Assembly (NCBI GenBank): GCA_934502905.1
Contig: CAKSVK010000162.1
Location: 1 to 7,730 of the forward strand
From: an uncultured Chitinophagaceae bacterium
Lineage (GTDB): Bacteria > Bacteroidota > Bacteroidia > Chitinophagales > Chitinophagaceae
Length of the DNA stretch: 7,730 nucleotides
Direction: 5' to 3'
The position numbers and the translations under genes are program-made. The notes under the pieces were generated by a model, which saw only the letters and a list, made by a program, of their open reading frames with translations, was not told the DNA's origin and made no database searches. Shown here in pieces: positions 1 through 6,268 of this stretch. Each line of letters begins with the position of its first letter. Within the stretch, counting starts at the first letter, position 1.

Positions 1-436
1 CATCCAGGTCTGCCGGCAGCACATTTCTTTCCGGTTCAAAAAACCTGGTATAGACCGGGTTGGGATCGGGGCAACCAATCACTTCAAGCCGTACCACATG
101 GTGTGCGGGCACCATTCTCGTATAGGAAGGATGAAACTGCCTGTGCAGCCCTCTTTGCTGCAGGAATGTATAGATCTCATCCATTCGTTCTGCCACGATC
201 AGCAAGGGACCCGAGGTTTGTTTTGCCAGGAAATAGCGCATGGGGCGACCGATAGAACGCGCCATGAACACCTGCCGTCCAACCTTTTCCACAATGGCGA
301 ACTGACCATCTATATTACGGACGGCGGAGGCATCTCCGGAAGCAATTGCAGCCGATGCTTCTTCCCGGGTCATATTAAAAATGACGTTGTTATTGTTATC
401 CAGAAGACTAACAAAATCGGTAACGTACTGGTGCAT
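1..436 (-). CDS. Asparagine-synthase-related protein, N-terminal part (runs off the window)
   Basis: I translated this frame by hand; it is open from an ATG at 436 to the window edge (145 residues). An in-frame TGA lies three codons upstream, so this ATG is the first possible start. Residues 42-72 (DGQFAIVEK, then MARSIGRPMRYFLAK) resemble the class II glutamine amidotransferase (Ntn) domain of asparagine synthetases, where DGxFA and an ARDxxGxxPLYY-like strand are found. Residues 102-113 (HPSYTRMVPAHH) and 121-128 (GCPDPNPV) match my memory of a family annotated as asparagine-synthase-related proteins. The AMP-forming synthase domain would follow and is outside the window. Residue 2 is His and no Cys lies near the start, so the glutaminase nucleophile of true AsnB enzymes is absent, and glutamine-dependent activity is doubtful. 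The gene lies 32 bp after the EVE gene and is probably cotranscribed with it. The family call is from remembered similarity, not a search. Confidence 0.72.
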   Translation of the reverse strand, partial: MHQYVTDFVSLLDNNNNVIFNMTREEASAAIASGDASAVRNIDGQFAIVEKVGRQVFMARSIGRPMRYFLAKQTSGPLLIVAERMDEIYTFLQQRGLHRQFHPSYTRMVPAHHVVRLEVIGCPDPNPVYTRFFEPERNVLPADLD

Positions 437-468
437 AATATTTCACTTTTACGAATAACAAAAGAATA

Positions 469-885
469 TCACCTGCCGGTTTCCCCCGCCATTTCCATTA
501 CAATACTCCACTCTTTATCTGTCACCGGCTGAACAGACAACCGTCCTAACCTTATCAGAGCCATATCAGCCAGGCGTTTATCCGCTTTGATCTGCTGAAG
601 GGTAACAGGCTTCTTCAATTTTTTTACCGGCTTCAGGTCTACCACCACCCATGTATCGTCATCAGCAGTAGGGTCGGGATAAAATTCCTTTGCCACCCTG
701 GCTATGCCTACTATCTCCAGCCCTTCATTGCTGTGATAGAAAAAGACCTCATCACCTTTTTTCATAGCTTTCAGGTTGTTGCGGGCAGCGTAGTTCCGTA
801 CCCCATCCCAGAAGGTCTGTTTGTCTTTTACAAGCTGCTCCCAGCTATATTTGAACGGTTCTGATTTTACAAGCCAATGCGCCAT
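469..885 (-). CDS. EVE domain-containing protein (DUF55/thymocyte nuclear protein 1-like)
   Basis: A 138-residue single-domain protein with the EVE hallmark features: HWLVKSEP at residues 3-10, WDGVRNYAARNNLKAMKKGD at 26-45, FFYHSN at 48-53, the IVGIARV strand at 58-64, and a WVVVDLKPV strand near 79-87. Length fits compact bacterial EVE proteins. EVE belongs to the PUA-like fold and is related to YTH. Family members have an aromatic pocket and are proposed to bind modified bases in RNA or DNA; the actual ligand here is unknown. I start at the ATG at 885 because the family begins directly with M-x-x-W-L-x-K-S-E-P. An in-frame ATG at 891 would add two residues, and a TTG at 909 overlaps the end of ribH and adds nothing conserved. 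It sits 20 bp after ribH and is probably carried on the same transcript. No nuclease, methyltransferase or other defence gene adjoins it, so a restriction role is not suggested by context. Confidence 0.9.
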   Translation of the reverse strand: MAHWLVKSEPFKYSWEQLVKDKQTFWDGVRNYAARNNLKAMKKGDEVFFYHSNEGLEIVGIARVAKEFYPDPTADDDTWVVVDLKPVKKLKKPVTLQQIKADKRLADMALIRLGRLSVQPVTDKEWSIVMEMAGETGR

Positions 886-905
886 AACCATATTTTTAAA
901 ACAAA

Positions 906-1412
906 TCAATATTCATTCGACCAGAACGAACCGTTGAGCACGATCATCTTCAAAGCAGTCATCGCCGCCTCTTTCCCCTTATGCCCGTGCTTTCCCCCGA
1001 TCCGTTCTTCTGCCTGTTCACCGGTATCCACCGTCAGCACACCAAAGATCACAGGAACAGGAAGCGCTACGTTCAGCCGGGTGATACCTTCCGTGATACC
1101 CTGGCAAACATAATCAAAATGCGGCGTATCACCCCTTATAACACAGGCGAGCGCAATGTAGGCATCCGGCGCCGTGGCGCTGTCAGAATGTGTCCGCCAG
1201 TGCGCCGCTATGCCGAAGGGTACTTCAAATGCACCCGGCACCGTAACGATCGTCGGGTTGACGTCGTATAGCTTCAATACTTCCTCCGCACCTTCCTGCA
1301 GCCTGTTGATCACCGCAGCGTTCCATTCGGTACGGACAATAACAACACGGGCACCCTTTTTTAGAGTGCCCGCATTAAAATCGTATAAATTGCTGTTAAC
1401 AATATCTGCCAT
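906..1412 (-). CDS. ribH: 6,7-dimethyl-8-ribityllumazine synthase
   Basis: Lumazine synthase catalyses the penultimate riboflavin step: it condenses 5-amino-6-ribitylamino-uracil with 3,4-dihydroxy-2-butanone 4-phosphate. The protein has 168 residues, slightly longer than many homologues because of an N-terminal extension. Visible motifs: TEWN at 28-31, with Trp30 in the place of the aromatic residue that stacks on the substrate ring; VPGAFEVP at 58-65; VIRGDTPHFDYV at 91-102, with His98 the likely general base; and GVLTVDTGEQAEERIGG at 124-140, with Arg137 the expected phosphate ligand. HGHKGKEAA near 142-150 replaces the usual N-KG-EAA end motif. The protein normally assembles into pentamers or 60-mer capsids in the cytoplasm. 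The ATG at 1412 lies 8 bp after the stop of the TPR gene, so the two are almost certainly cotranscribed. No other rib gene is in the window. There is no FMN riboswitch-like leader in the 8-bp gap. Confidence 0.96.
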   Translation of the reverse strand: MADIVNSNLYDFNAGTLKKGARVVIVRTEWNAAVINRLQEGAEEVLKLYDVNPTIVTVPGAFEVPFGIAAHWRTHSDSATAPDAYIALACVIRGDTPHFDYVCQGITEGITRLNVALPVPVIFGVLTVDTGEQAEERIGGKHGHKGKEAAMTALKMIVLNGSFWSNEY

Positions 1413-1420
1413 ATTTCATA

Positions 1421-2080
1421 CTATTGAGCGCCCAGTTTTCCCAGGTATTTGTCTGCATTAAAGCCGCGTTCTGTATTGGGATATTTTTCTTTTAATTGTG
1501 TAAACAGCTCTACCGCCTCTTTATTCTTTCCCATTACTTCATACAGGCTGGCTGCCCTGAACAGGTATTCAGATGACAGGGTCGCATTCTTTTCAAATGT
1601 GGTAGCAGCCTTTTTATAGTTAGATACCGCTTCTTCATTTTTCTGCAATTCAGAATAGGCATCTCCCAGCATACCATATACCATAGCCTGGGTTTGCGAG
1701 GAGCCGTTTGCATTAAAATCATTCAGGTACTTGATGGCGTTGTTAAAGTCGCCGAGACTGAGATATGCCTCACCGGCATACAGTTTTGCCAGGTTGCCGG
1801 AAGGAGTGCTTCCGTATTTGCTGATCACTTTCAGAAAGCCTGCATTTTTACCATCACCGTTCAAAGCAAGCTGCAGGGAATCTGCGGCAAAATATTGCTG
1901 CGCCTGCGCTATCGCTTCTACAGCTTTCTCATTTTCGGGTGCCTTCACCAGGTATTTATACCCGAAGTATCCCCCGACGATTATAATAATGGCTCCGAAT
2001 AAAAAAAGTATTGATTTGCTATTCTTCTCTAAAAAGCTTTGGGTTCTAACAGCAGCGTCCTTTTTGCCTGTTGCACTCAT
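1421..2080 (-). CDS. Membrane-anchored tetratricopeptide-repeat protein, YfgM-like
   Basis: A 219-residue protein with a short charged N-terminus (residues 1-22, including KK at 6-7 and several polar residues), one hydrophobic transmembrane helix at about 23-43 (ILFLFGAIIIIVGGYFGYKY), and a helical C-terminal domain. TPR-like helix pairs are seen at about 97-125 (AKLYAGEAYLSLGDFNNAIKY), 131-162 (AMVYGMLGDAYSELQKNEEA) and 171-203 (SEYLFRAASLYEVMGKNKEA), each with the G-Y/A spacing of TPRs. The layout, a single N-terminal anchor plus periplasmic TPRs, is that of YfgM/TPR_21 proteins, which in E. coli associate with the SecYEG translocon and periplasmic chaperones. The same role here is inference. 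The signal-anchor orientation (N-in, TPR outside) is likely from the flanking charges. It starts 54 bp after pdhA and ends 8 bp before ribH; adjacency to ribH is, to my knowledge, common in Bacteroidota. Confidence 0.85.
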   Translation of the reverse strand: MSATGKKDAAVRTQSFLEKNSKSILFLFGAIIIIVGGYFGYKYLVKAPENEKAVEAIAQAQQYFAADSLQLALNGDGKNAGFLKVISKYGSTPSGNLAKLYAGEAYLSLGDFNNAIKYLNDFNANGSSQTQAMVYGMLGDAYSELQKNEEAVSNYKKAATTFEKNATLSSEYLFRAASLYEVMGKNKEAVELFTQLKEKYPNTERGFNADKYLGKLGAQ

Positions 2081-2134
2081 TTTATTGTGTTATGATTGTT
2101 TTGATTGAAGTCATTCACCAAATTGCACAGCTCA

Positions 2135-3145
2135 CTAATCCATTATGAACGGATAGTCTTGCTGGATATATACGTCTTTCAGCAGCTCATCGTCTGACGG
2201 CCAAGGGCTTTCTTCCGCAAACTTCACGGCTTCCTCCACCTGGTTCTTAATACGTTCGCTTATCTCATCTATCACCTCCTGCCCCACTTTAAAATCGTTC
2301 AGCAGCTTATCGCGGGTATATTCAATAGGGTCTCTTTGTTTGTATTCCTCCACTTCTTCTTTGGTGCGGTATTTCTGAGGATCACTCATGGAATGTCCTT
2401 TGTAGCGGTAGGTTTTAATTTCCAGCAGTGTGGGTCCGCCTCCTTCGCGGGCACGTTTTACGGCTCTCTGAACCGCTTCATGCACAGCTTCCGGACTCAT
2501 TCCGTCCACCACATCCCCCGGCATATCGTAAGCATCTGCCAGCTTGTAGATATCTATTACATTGGAAGTACGTTCTACAGAAGTACCCATTGCATAGTTG
2601 TTGTTTTCGCAGATGAATACCACAGGAAGCTTCCATGTCATAGCCAGGTTAAAGGTTTCATGCAGTATACCCTGGCGGGCAGCGCCATCTCCAAAAAAGG
2701 TAAGCGACACATTATCCGTTCCGTTATATTTTTCGGCAAATGCTAACCCCGCACCGGTCCCTATCTGGGCCCCTACAATACCATGACCGCCGAAAAACCG
2801 CTCTTTATTGCCGAAAAAGTGCATACTACCGCCCTTCCCCTTGGAGCAGCCGGTTGCTTTTCCAAACAATTCCGCCATACCGGCTTTGGGAGTGATACCC
2901 TTTGCGATACCAAGCGCATGACAACGATAGGCAGTAATAAAAGTATCTTCCGGCTTTGTTGCAGTCATACATCCTGCTGCAACAGCTTCCTGGCCTATAT
3001 ATAGGTGACAGAAACCCCTGATCTTCTGCATACCGTATAACTGCCCTGCTTTTTCTTCAAAACGGCGAAGCAACAACATCAGCTCATACCAATACAGATA
3101 GGTTTCCTTTGAGAATTTTACGCTGTCTTTAGTTTTAACGCTCAC
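2135..3145 (-). CDS. pdhA: Pyruvate dehydrogenase E1 component, alpha subunit
   Basis: The thiamine-diphosphate-dependent E1 alpha subunit decarboxylates pyruvate and, with E1 beta, passes the acetyl group to the E2 lipoyl domain. From the GTG at 3145 the protein has 336 residues, the usual length for the separate-subunit type. Visible features: ETYLYWYELMLLLRRFEEKAG near 14-34; RGFCHLYIGQEA at 43-54; YRCHALGIAKG at 73-83; KGKGGSMHFF at 102-111; the ThDP-binding motif beginning GDGAARQG at 152-159 and ending ENNNYAMGT at 180-188; and the conserved loop YRYKGHSMSDPQKYR at 246-260. The frame stays open upstream to 3364 (also GTG), but those 73 extra residues match nothing conserved, and there is no ATG before residue 23. 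A TAnnTTTG-like element at 3164-3171 also favours the 3145 start. No E1 beta, E2 or E3 gene is in the window, so the complex must be completed elsewhere. It heads the probable operon with the TPR gene and ribH. Confidence 0.94.
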   Translation of the reverse strand: MSVKTKDSVKFSKETYLYWYELMLLLRRFEEKAGQLYGMQKIRGFCHLYIGQEAVAAGCMTATKPEDTFITAYRCHALGIAKGITPKAGMAELFGKATGCSKGKGGSMHFFGNKERFFGGHGIVGAQIGTGAGLAFAEKYNGTDNVSLTFFGDGAARQGILHETFNLAMTWKLPVVFICENNNYAMGTSVERTSNVIDIYKLADAYDMPGDVVDGMSPEAVHEAVQRAVKRAREGGGPTLLEIKTYRYKGHSMSDPQKYRTKEEVEEYKQRDPIEYTRDKLLNDFKVGQEVIDEISERIKNQVEEAVKFAEESPWPSDDELLKDVYIQQDYPFIMD

Positions 3146-3163
3146 TGGATAAAATTTGAGGGG

Positions 3164-3171
3164 CAAATATA
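3164..3171 (-). promoter_or_regulatory. Candidate Bacteroidota -7 promoter element for pdhA
   Basis: On the minus strand this reads TATATTTG, an exact match to the Bacteroidota TAnnTTTG -7 consensus. It ends 18 nt upstream of the GTG at 3145, so transcription would start roughly 10-14 nt before the start codon. No clean TTTG -33 element lies at the usual 19-21 nt spacing; the nearest T-rich stretch (ATTTTAG, around 3192-3200) is a few bases too far. The element is short and could occur by chance in this AT-rich patch. Confidence 0.4.
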
Positions 3172-3229
3172 TGAAAAAGATAGATTCCTGAGCGCTAAAA
3201 TCTTTTCCATAAGATGCTATAAACCAGTA

Positions 3230-3352
3230 CGCAATACCCTTGCGCGGAAGCTTCAACGGGTCTGCCTTAAGATCCGGCACTCCAGTAAAAGCTCCCCGAA
3301 GCGCAGATCCCTCTGCGGAGACTGTAAGAAATTTCCCCCAGGTGCAGGCACC
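3230..3352. other. Cluster of short hairpin-forming inverted repeats upstream of pdhA
   Basis: Seen directly: CGCAA/TTGCG at 3230-3234 and 3240-3244; the palindrome GAAGCTTC at 3247-3254; TGCC/GGCA at 3263-3266 and 3276-3279; a nested set with CAGT/ACTG at 3283-3286 and 3321-3324, CTCC/GGAG at 3292-3295 and 3317-3320, and an inner GCAGA/TCTGC at 3303-3307 and 3312-3316 with a 4-nt loop; and GGTG/CACC at 3341-3344 and 3349-3352. Each is short, so chance is possible, but the density and nesting are noticeable. If real, it could be a structured small RNA or a protein-binding region. I cannot assign a known RNA family. Confidence 0.3.
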
Positions 3353-3586
3353 ATCCGGTCGCACCGCAATATGAACTACCGAACGACACGGAGGCAGATG
3401 TCACTGATTGGTTCAATCTGCATTCAAACCGCACGCGGGAACACACAGGGAGCAGGAGGTTGCACGGTTGCGTATCCTCACAACTTTCCCAGGCACTGAC
3501 TCACAGGAGCCTATTCATCAATCCAAAGGTTGGTGGCAGGTGAATAATCAGCACAACTCAAGCGCTTTAAAAACAACAGGCTGGTA

Positions 3587-4894
3587 TTAACGGGGCTTGA
3601 TCCATTCTTCGGGATTCAGGTATTTAGGGTTAGATCCTACTACCATGGTAACGATAAAGTAGATCTTACCCACACCGTCCTCATCATCATCTTCTGCGGC
3701 TTTACCGATGGTCTGCCCCAGCTTTACATCATCCCCCTTGTTTACAGCAATATTGGAGAGGTTGTGGTAAGTAGTAAGATATTTACCATGACGTATAGTT
3801 ACCGCTGAAGTATTGCCGATATTATGTACGGAAGAAACGGTGCCTTCAAATACGGATTTTACGACTGCTCCAAGATCTGTCCTGATATAGATACCGAAAT
3901 TATCTTCCCACAAGCTGGTTCCTTCAATTTTCACCCGGCCGAACTTCCCGGTGATATCCCCCTTCCCTACCGGCCAGGGCAATTTGCGGCGGTTGTTCTC
4001 AAACCCCACGGAAACTGCGGTGACTTCGGGTGTCATTTCAAGCTTGTTTTCAGTACGATTCGGTTTGGCAGCGGCGGCAGTTGCAGTAGCGGTAGATGCC
4101 GGCTTATTGGCAGCGGCCTTTGCAGCCGCTTCTCTCCTGGCTTTTTCCGCTTTTTCAGCCTCCATAATTTCTCTTTTAATGATGGCTGCAATAGAATTCT
4201 TGATATTCCTCTCCACCTTACTTTTTGTAGCAAGCTGCTTGCCCAGCTCATTTTCCTTCTCCTTCAGCTTGCTGACCACTACGTTCTTCTCTTTTTTCTC
4301 ATCTTCCAGCTTCTGCATTTCCCTGCTCTGCTCGTCAAGGGTTTTGGTCTTTAAGGTCTTGTTATTTGCCAGGTCCCTGTTCTTATCAGCCAGCAAAACC
4401 TGGGTTTTCTGTATCTTCTCCAATTGCTTTCCCCTGTATTCGCGGTATGCCTTCAAATAGGCGACCCGTTTGATCGCCTCATTGAAGTTGGTAGCTGAAA
4501 ATATGAAATTGAGCATATCATAACTGCTCCTGTTTTTATAGGCATGCTCAATGGTCTTTGCGTACTGTACCTTAAAAGTATCCAGCTGCCGGCTCAATCT
4601 TTCTATTTCATTATTGTTGTTGGAGATGTCATTGTCGATCAGTTGTACCTGCTTGTTGATGTTGGAAATGATCGCATCCCTCTTTTTTATCAGGCTCTGC
4701 ACCTTGCGGAGCTGTATCAGGCTTTGGCTCCTGTCTTTTTTTACAGAAGCCTGGGAACGTCTTAACTCTTCGATCTCAGCCTGGATCTCTTTTCTTTGTT
4801 TTTCCAGATCTTCTTTGGATTGTGCCTGTGCCTGCTGCACATTCACAAATAAAGCCAGGATCGCGGCTGCAATAAACGAAAGGATATTACGCAT
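3587..4894 (-). CDS. EnvC-like murein hydrolase activator: secreted coiled-coil protein with degenerate LytM (M23) domain
   Basis: 435 residues. A Sec signal peptide covers about 1-24 (hydrophobic core IAAAILALFV, likely AQA cleavage site near 22-24). Two long charged coiled-coil segments follow at about 26-112 and 150-258; between them, NRSSYDMLNFIFSATNFNEA at 121-140 matches the hinge conserved in EnvC-type proteins. An Ala/Lys/Thr-rich linker spans about 255-280. The LytM/M23 fold covers about 304-435 (LPWPVGKGDITGKFG at 305-319, GTVSSV at 351-356, VTIRHGKYLTTYHNLS at 365-380, KGDDVKLGQ at 386-394). The zinc-ligand motif HxGxD is replaced by DNFGIYI at 331-337, and the final HxH by KIYF at 410-413, so peptidase activity is very unlikely. 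This resembles E. coli EnvC, a non-catalytic activator of AmiA/AmiB amidases at division; the same role here is inference. An acidic stretch EDDDEDG at 401-407 sits before the last strand. It lies 81 bp downstream of the DUF4292 gene. Confidence 0.88.
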   Translation of the reverse strand: MRNILSFIAAAILALFVNVQQAQAQSKEDLEKQRKEIQAEIEELRRSQASVKKDRSQSLIQLRKVQSLIKKRDAIISNINKQVQLIDNDISNNNNEIERLSRQLDTFKVQYAKTIEHAYKNRSSYDMLNFIFSATNFNEAIKRVAYLKAYREYRGKQLEKIQKTQVLLADKNRDLANNKTLKTKTLDEQSREMQKLEDEKKEKNVVVSKLKEKENELGKQLATKSKVERNIKNSIAAIIKREIMEAEKAEKARREAAAKAAANKPASTATATAAAAKPNRTENKLEMTPEVTAVSVGFENNRRKLPWPVGKGDITGKFGRVKIEGTSLWEDNFGIYIRTDLGAVVKSVFEGTVSSVHNIGNTSAVTIRHGKYLTTYHNLSNIAVNKGDDVKLGQTIGKAAEDDDEDGVGKIYFIVTMVVGSNPKYLNPEEWIKPR

Positions 4895-4909
4895 GAAAAT
4901 ATATTGAAA

Positions 4910-4927
4910 GGGTATTAACGTATACCC
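4910..4927. other. Perfect 6-bp hairpin in the EnvC-like gene leader
   Basis: GGGTAT (4910-4915) and ATACCC (4922-4927) pair perfectly around a 6-nt loop, 15 bp upstream of the ATG at 4894, within the 81-bp gap after the DUF4292 stop. No run of T follows on the minus strand, so it is not a standard terminator. It could modulate translation or mRNA processing, or be chance. Confidence 0.3.
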
Positions 4928-4975
4928 GAAAATAACGAAACTACCGTAATAGCATTGCCCTGAAGAGTGTTAAAA

Positions 4976-5791
4976 TTATTTTTTTAAATAATTCTTAGGA
5001 ACATTGAAAGGAAAACTGAGCGTTTTGTCAAATTCAACCTGCTTGTAATCCAGCGTGATATCGATCCTGTTTTTTTCAGTAATAACGATCTTCCTTTTTG
5101 ACGAAAACAGCCGTCCCTGCACCTGGGTGTAATCTTCGAAGCTGAAGTCGGCAGTCCTGTTCCGTGTTATATCCTGGTCATCCAGCTTGCTGTGCTCTAT
5201 CGCAGAATCCTCCTTTCGCAGGGTCAGCAGGTGCTTGAAAAATTCTCCCAGTGTGGAAATGGAAATATTGTTTTCGCTTTCTTTATACATCAGCACATTG
5301 GTTGTATCCAGAAAAACCGGATTCCCTATGAGAATGTCCTGAAGCGTATAAAAATCAGCCGGCAGTTGTGTGATCTCGCGGATATAATCTGTGGAGTGAT
5401 ACTGGATATAGTTGTCGAGCCGGTTCATGATCTTCACGCTGTCCGGCGTCACCAGTACCCGGAACGCTTCAATCCCCAATATAGCGCTGATGGATATCCA
5501 TATGGCGCTGTCTTTCCGGATACGGACAAAGGAATTAAAATCGTATTTTCTTTGCCGGGTATCCTTGTAGTCAACCTTTATTTTTCCCGAAAAGGTATTG
5601 TATTGAATGGTATTGGATGCTATTTTATCCAGGGCATCATGCAGCAGCTTTACAGAATCAGATTCTGCCGGGTTTACCAGCAGCGTGATCACCGAATCTT
5701 TATTGGTGACAGCAGACTGCAGCTTCTTGGAACTGCGGCAACTGAATAGGAATACAATAAACAATAATGCTAAAACCAACCTGCCGAACAT
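4976..5791 (-). CDS. DUF4292 family lipoprotein
   Basis: 271 residues. The N-terminus is a lipoprotein signal: Arg4, hydrophobic LVLALLFIVFLF, then the lipobox LFSC with Cys18 as the lipidated residue, followed by RSSKK. The body is predominantly alternating beta-strand and amphipathic sequence: SGKIKVDYKD near 68-77, FNSFVRIRKDSAIWISIS near 85-102, GIEAFRVLVTPDSVKIMNR near 106-124, and a C-terminal VEFDKTLSFPFNVPKNY near 252-268. The strand pattern and the phrase about a structure-imposed 'small molecule or lipoprotein cavity' recall LolA/LolB-like folds, to which I believe DUF4292 is related; function is uncharacterised. The ATG at 5791 follows the dut stop by only 8 bp, so the two genes are cotranscribed, and the EnvC-like gene follows. 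DUF4292 next to an M23/EnvC protein is, as I recall, a recurring Bacteroidota pairing, suggesting an envelope role. Family call from remembered features; specific function unknown. Confidence 0.8.
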   Translation of the reverse strand: MFGRLVLALLFIVFLFSCRSSKKLQSAVTNKDSVITLLVNPAESDSVKLLHDALDKIASNTIQYNTFSGKIKVDYKDTRQRKYDFNSFVRIRKDSAIWISISAILGIEAFRVLVTPDSVKIMNRLDNYIQYHSTDYIREITQLPADFYTLQDILIGNPVFLDTTNVLMYKESENNISISTLGEFFKHLLTLRKEDSAIEHSKLDDQDITRNRTADFSFEDYTQVQGRLFSSKRKIVITEKNRIDITLDYKQVEFDKTLSFPFNVPKNYLKK

Positions 5792-5799
5792 ACCTGTTT

Positions 5800-6246
5800 T
5801 TAGTTTTTGCCGGTGTGACCAAATCCCCCGTCATTGCGGGCAGAAACCCCGATAGTATCCACTGTTTCCCATTGCGCTTTTTCCACTTTCTGAACAACCA
5901 GCTGGGCAATTCTTTCACCCGGCTGAATGACCTGGGTCTCATCGGAAAGGTTTACCAGGATTACCTTTACTTCTCCCCTGTAATCTGCATCAATCGTGCC
6001 AGGCGTATTCAGGCAGGTGATCCCCTGCCTGGCAGCCAGTCCGCTCCTCGGGCGCACCTGCACCTCAAAACCTTCCGGTATTTCCATATACAGCCCGGTA
6101 GGCACCAGTGCCCTCTGAAGCGTGGCCAGGTGCAGCGGTTCCGCAATATCGGCCCGTACATCCATGCCTGAAGCGCCGCTGGTGGCATATTCCGGAAGAG
6201 GATTACCGGATTTGTTGATCACTTTTATATTGATAGTTTCGGCCAT
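5800..6246 (-). CDS. dut: Deoxyuridine 5'-triphosphate nucleotidohydrolase (dUTPase)
   Basis: Trimeric dUTPase that hydrolyses dUTP to dUMP and diphosphate, keeping uracil out of DNA and feeding thymidylate synthesis. From the ATG at 6246 it has 148 residues, the normal length. All five motifs are present: motif 1 ASGMDVRAD at 25-33, motif 2 [10 protein letters not shown] at 66-75, motif 3 [11 protein letters not shown] at 83-93 with the Asp and Tyr used for catalysis and deoxyribose discrimination, motif 4 PGERIAQLV at 109-117, and the C-terminal motif 5 [10 protein letters not shown] at 137-146, which closes over the substrate. Motif 5 differs from the textbook RGxGGFGSTG, having Asn-Asp after Arg and His in place of Ser; it may be lineage-typical. 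A TTG at 6288 would add 14 residues reading through the REP-like repeat and is rejected. The DUF4292 gene follows 8 bp downstream. Confidence 0.95.
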   Translation of the reverse strand: MAETINIKVINKSGNPLPEYATSGASGMDVRADIAEPLHLATLQRALVPTGLYMEIPEGFEVQVRPRSGLAARQGITCLNTPGTIDADYRGEVKVILVNLSDETQVIQPGERIAQLVVQKVEKAQWETVDTIGVSARNDGGFGHTGKN

Positions 6247-6250
6247 CCGG

Positions 6251-6258
6251 CAAAAATA
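6251..6258 (-). promoter_or_regulatory. Possible -7 promoter element directly before dut
   Basis: The minus strand reads TATTTTTG here, matching TAnnTTTG. It ends only 4 nt before the dut ATG at 6246, so its transcript would be leaderless or nearly so. No TTTG lies at 19-21 nt upstream (the nearest, inside the REP-like repeat, is 27 nt away). It may be chance in an AT-rich patch. Confidence 0.25.
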
Positions 6259-6268
6259 AGGTTTTTTA

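Larger units (their letters stand above)
3146..3586. other. 441-bp non-coding gap between the EnvC-like gene and pdhA
   Basis: No supported gene on either strand. The open minus frame 3146-3364 is the unconserved upstream extension of pdhA; a 60-codon plus-strand frame at 3408-3590 has no recognisable features. I looked for tRNA T-arms, SRP, tmRNA, RNase P and common riboswitch cores and saw none. The stretch near 3230-3352 contains many short inverted repeats, listed separately, and a 5-bp hairpin (GATTG/CAATC) lies at 3406-3418. Short direct copies of GGTTGC sit close together near 3458-3470. No U-tract terminator is evident after the EnvC-like stop at 3587. The gap could hold the pdhA promoter region, a small RNA, or decayed sequence. 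Confidence 0.6.

Noticed and set aside
886..909. Upstream TTG start for the EVE gene
   Set aside because: It overlaps the ribH stop and adds residues before the conserved HWLVKSEP start.
3146..3364. 73-residue N-terminal extension of PdhA
   Set aside because: Open by chance; no conserved residues, no ATG, and the 3145 GTG gives the expected family length.
3406..3418. GGTTCAA resembling a tRNA T-loop
   Set aside because: It forms a 5-bp hairpin with only a 3-nt loop, and no acceptor, D-arm or anticodon arm surrounds it.
3951..4460. 169-codon plus-strand frame rich in Ser/Phe/Leu/Ala
   Set aside because: Antisense shadow of the Lys/Glu/Ala-rich coiled coil and linker of the EnvC-like gene; composition mirrors it.
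5192..5749. 185-codon plus-strand frame
   Set aside because: Antisense to the DUF4292 gene, without motifs, signal or family resemblance.
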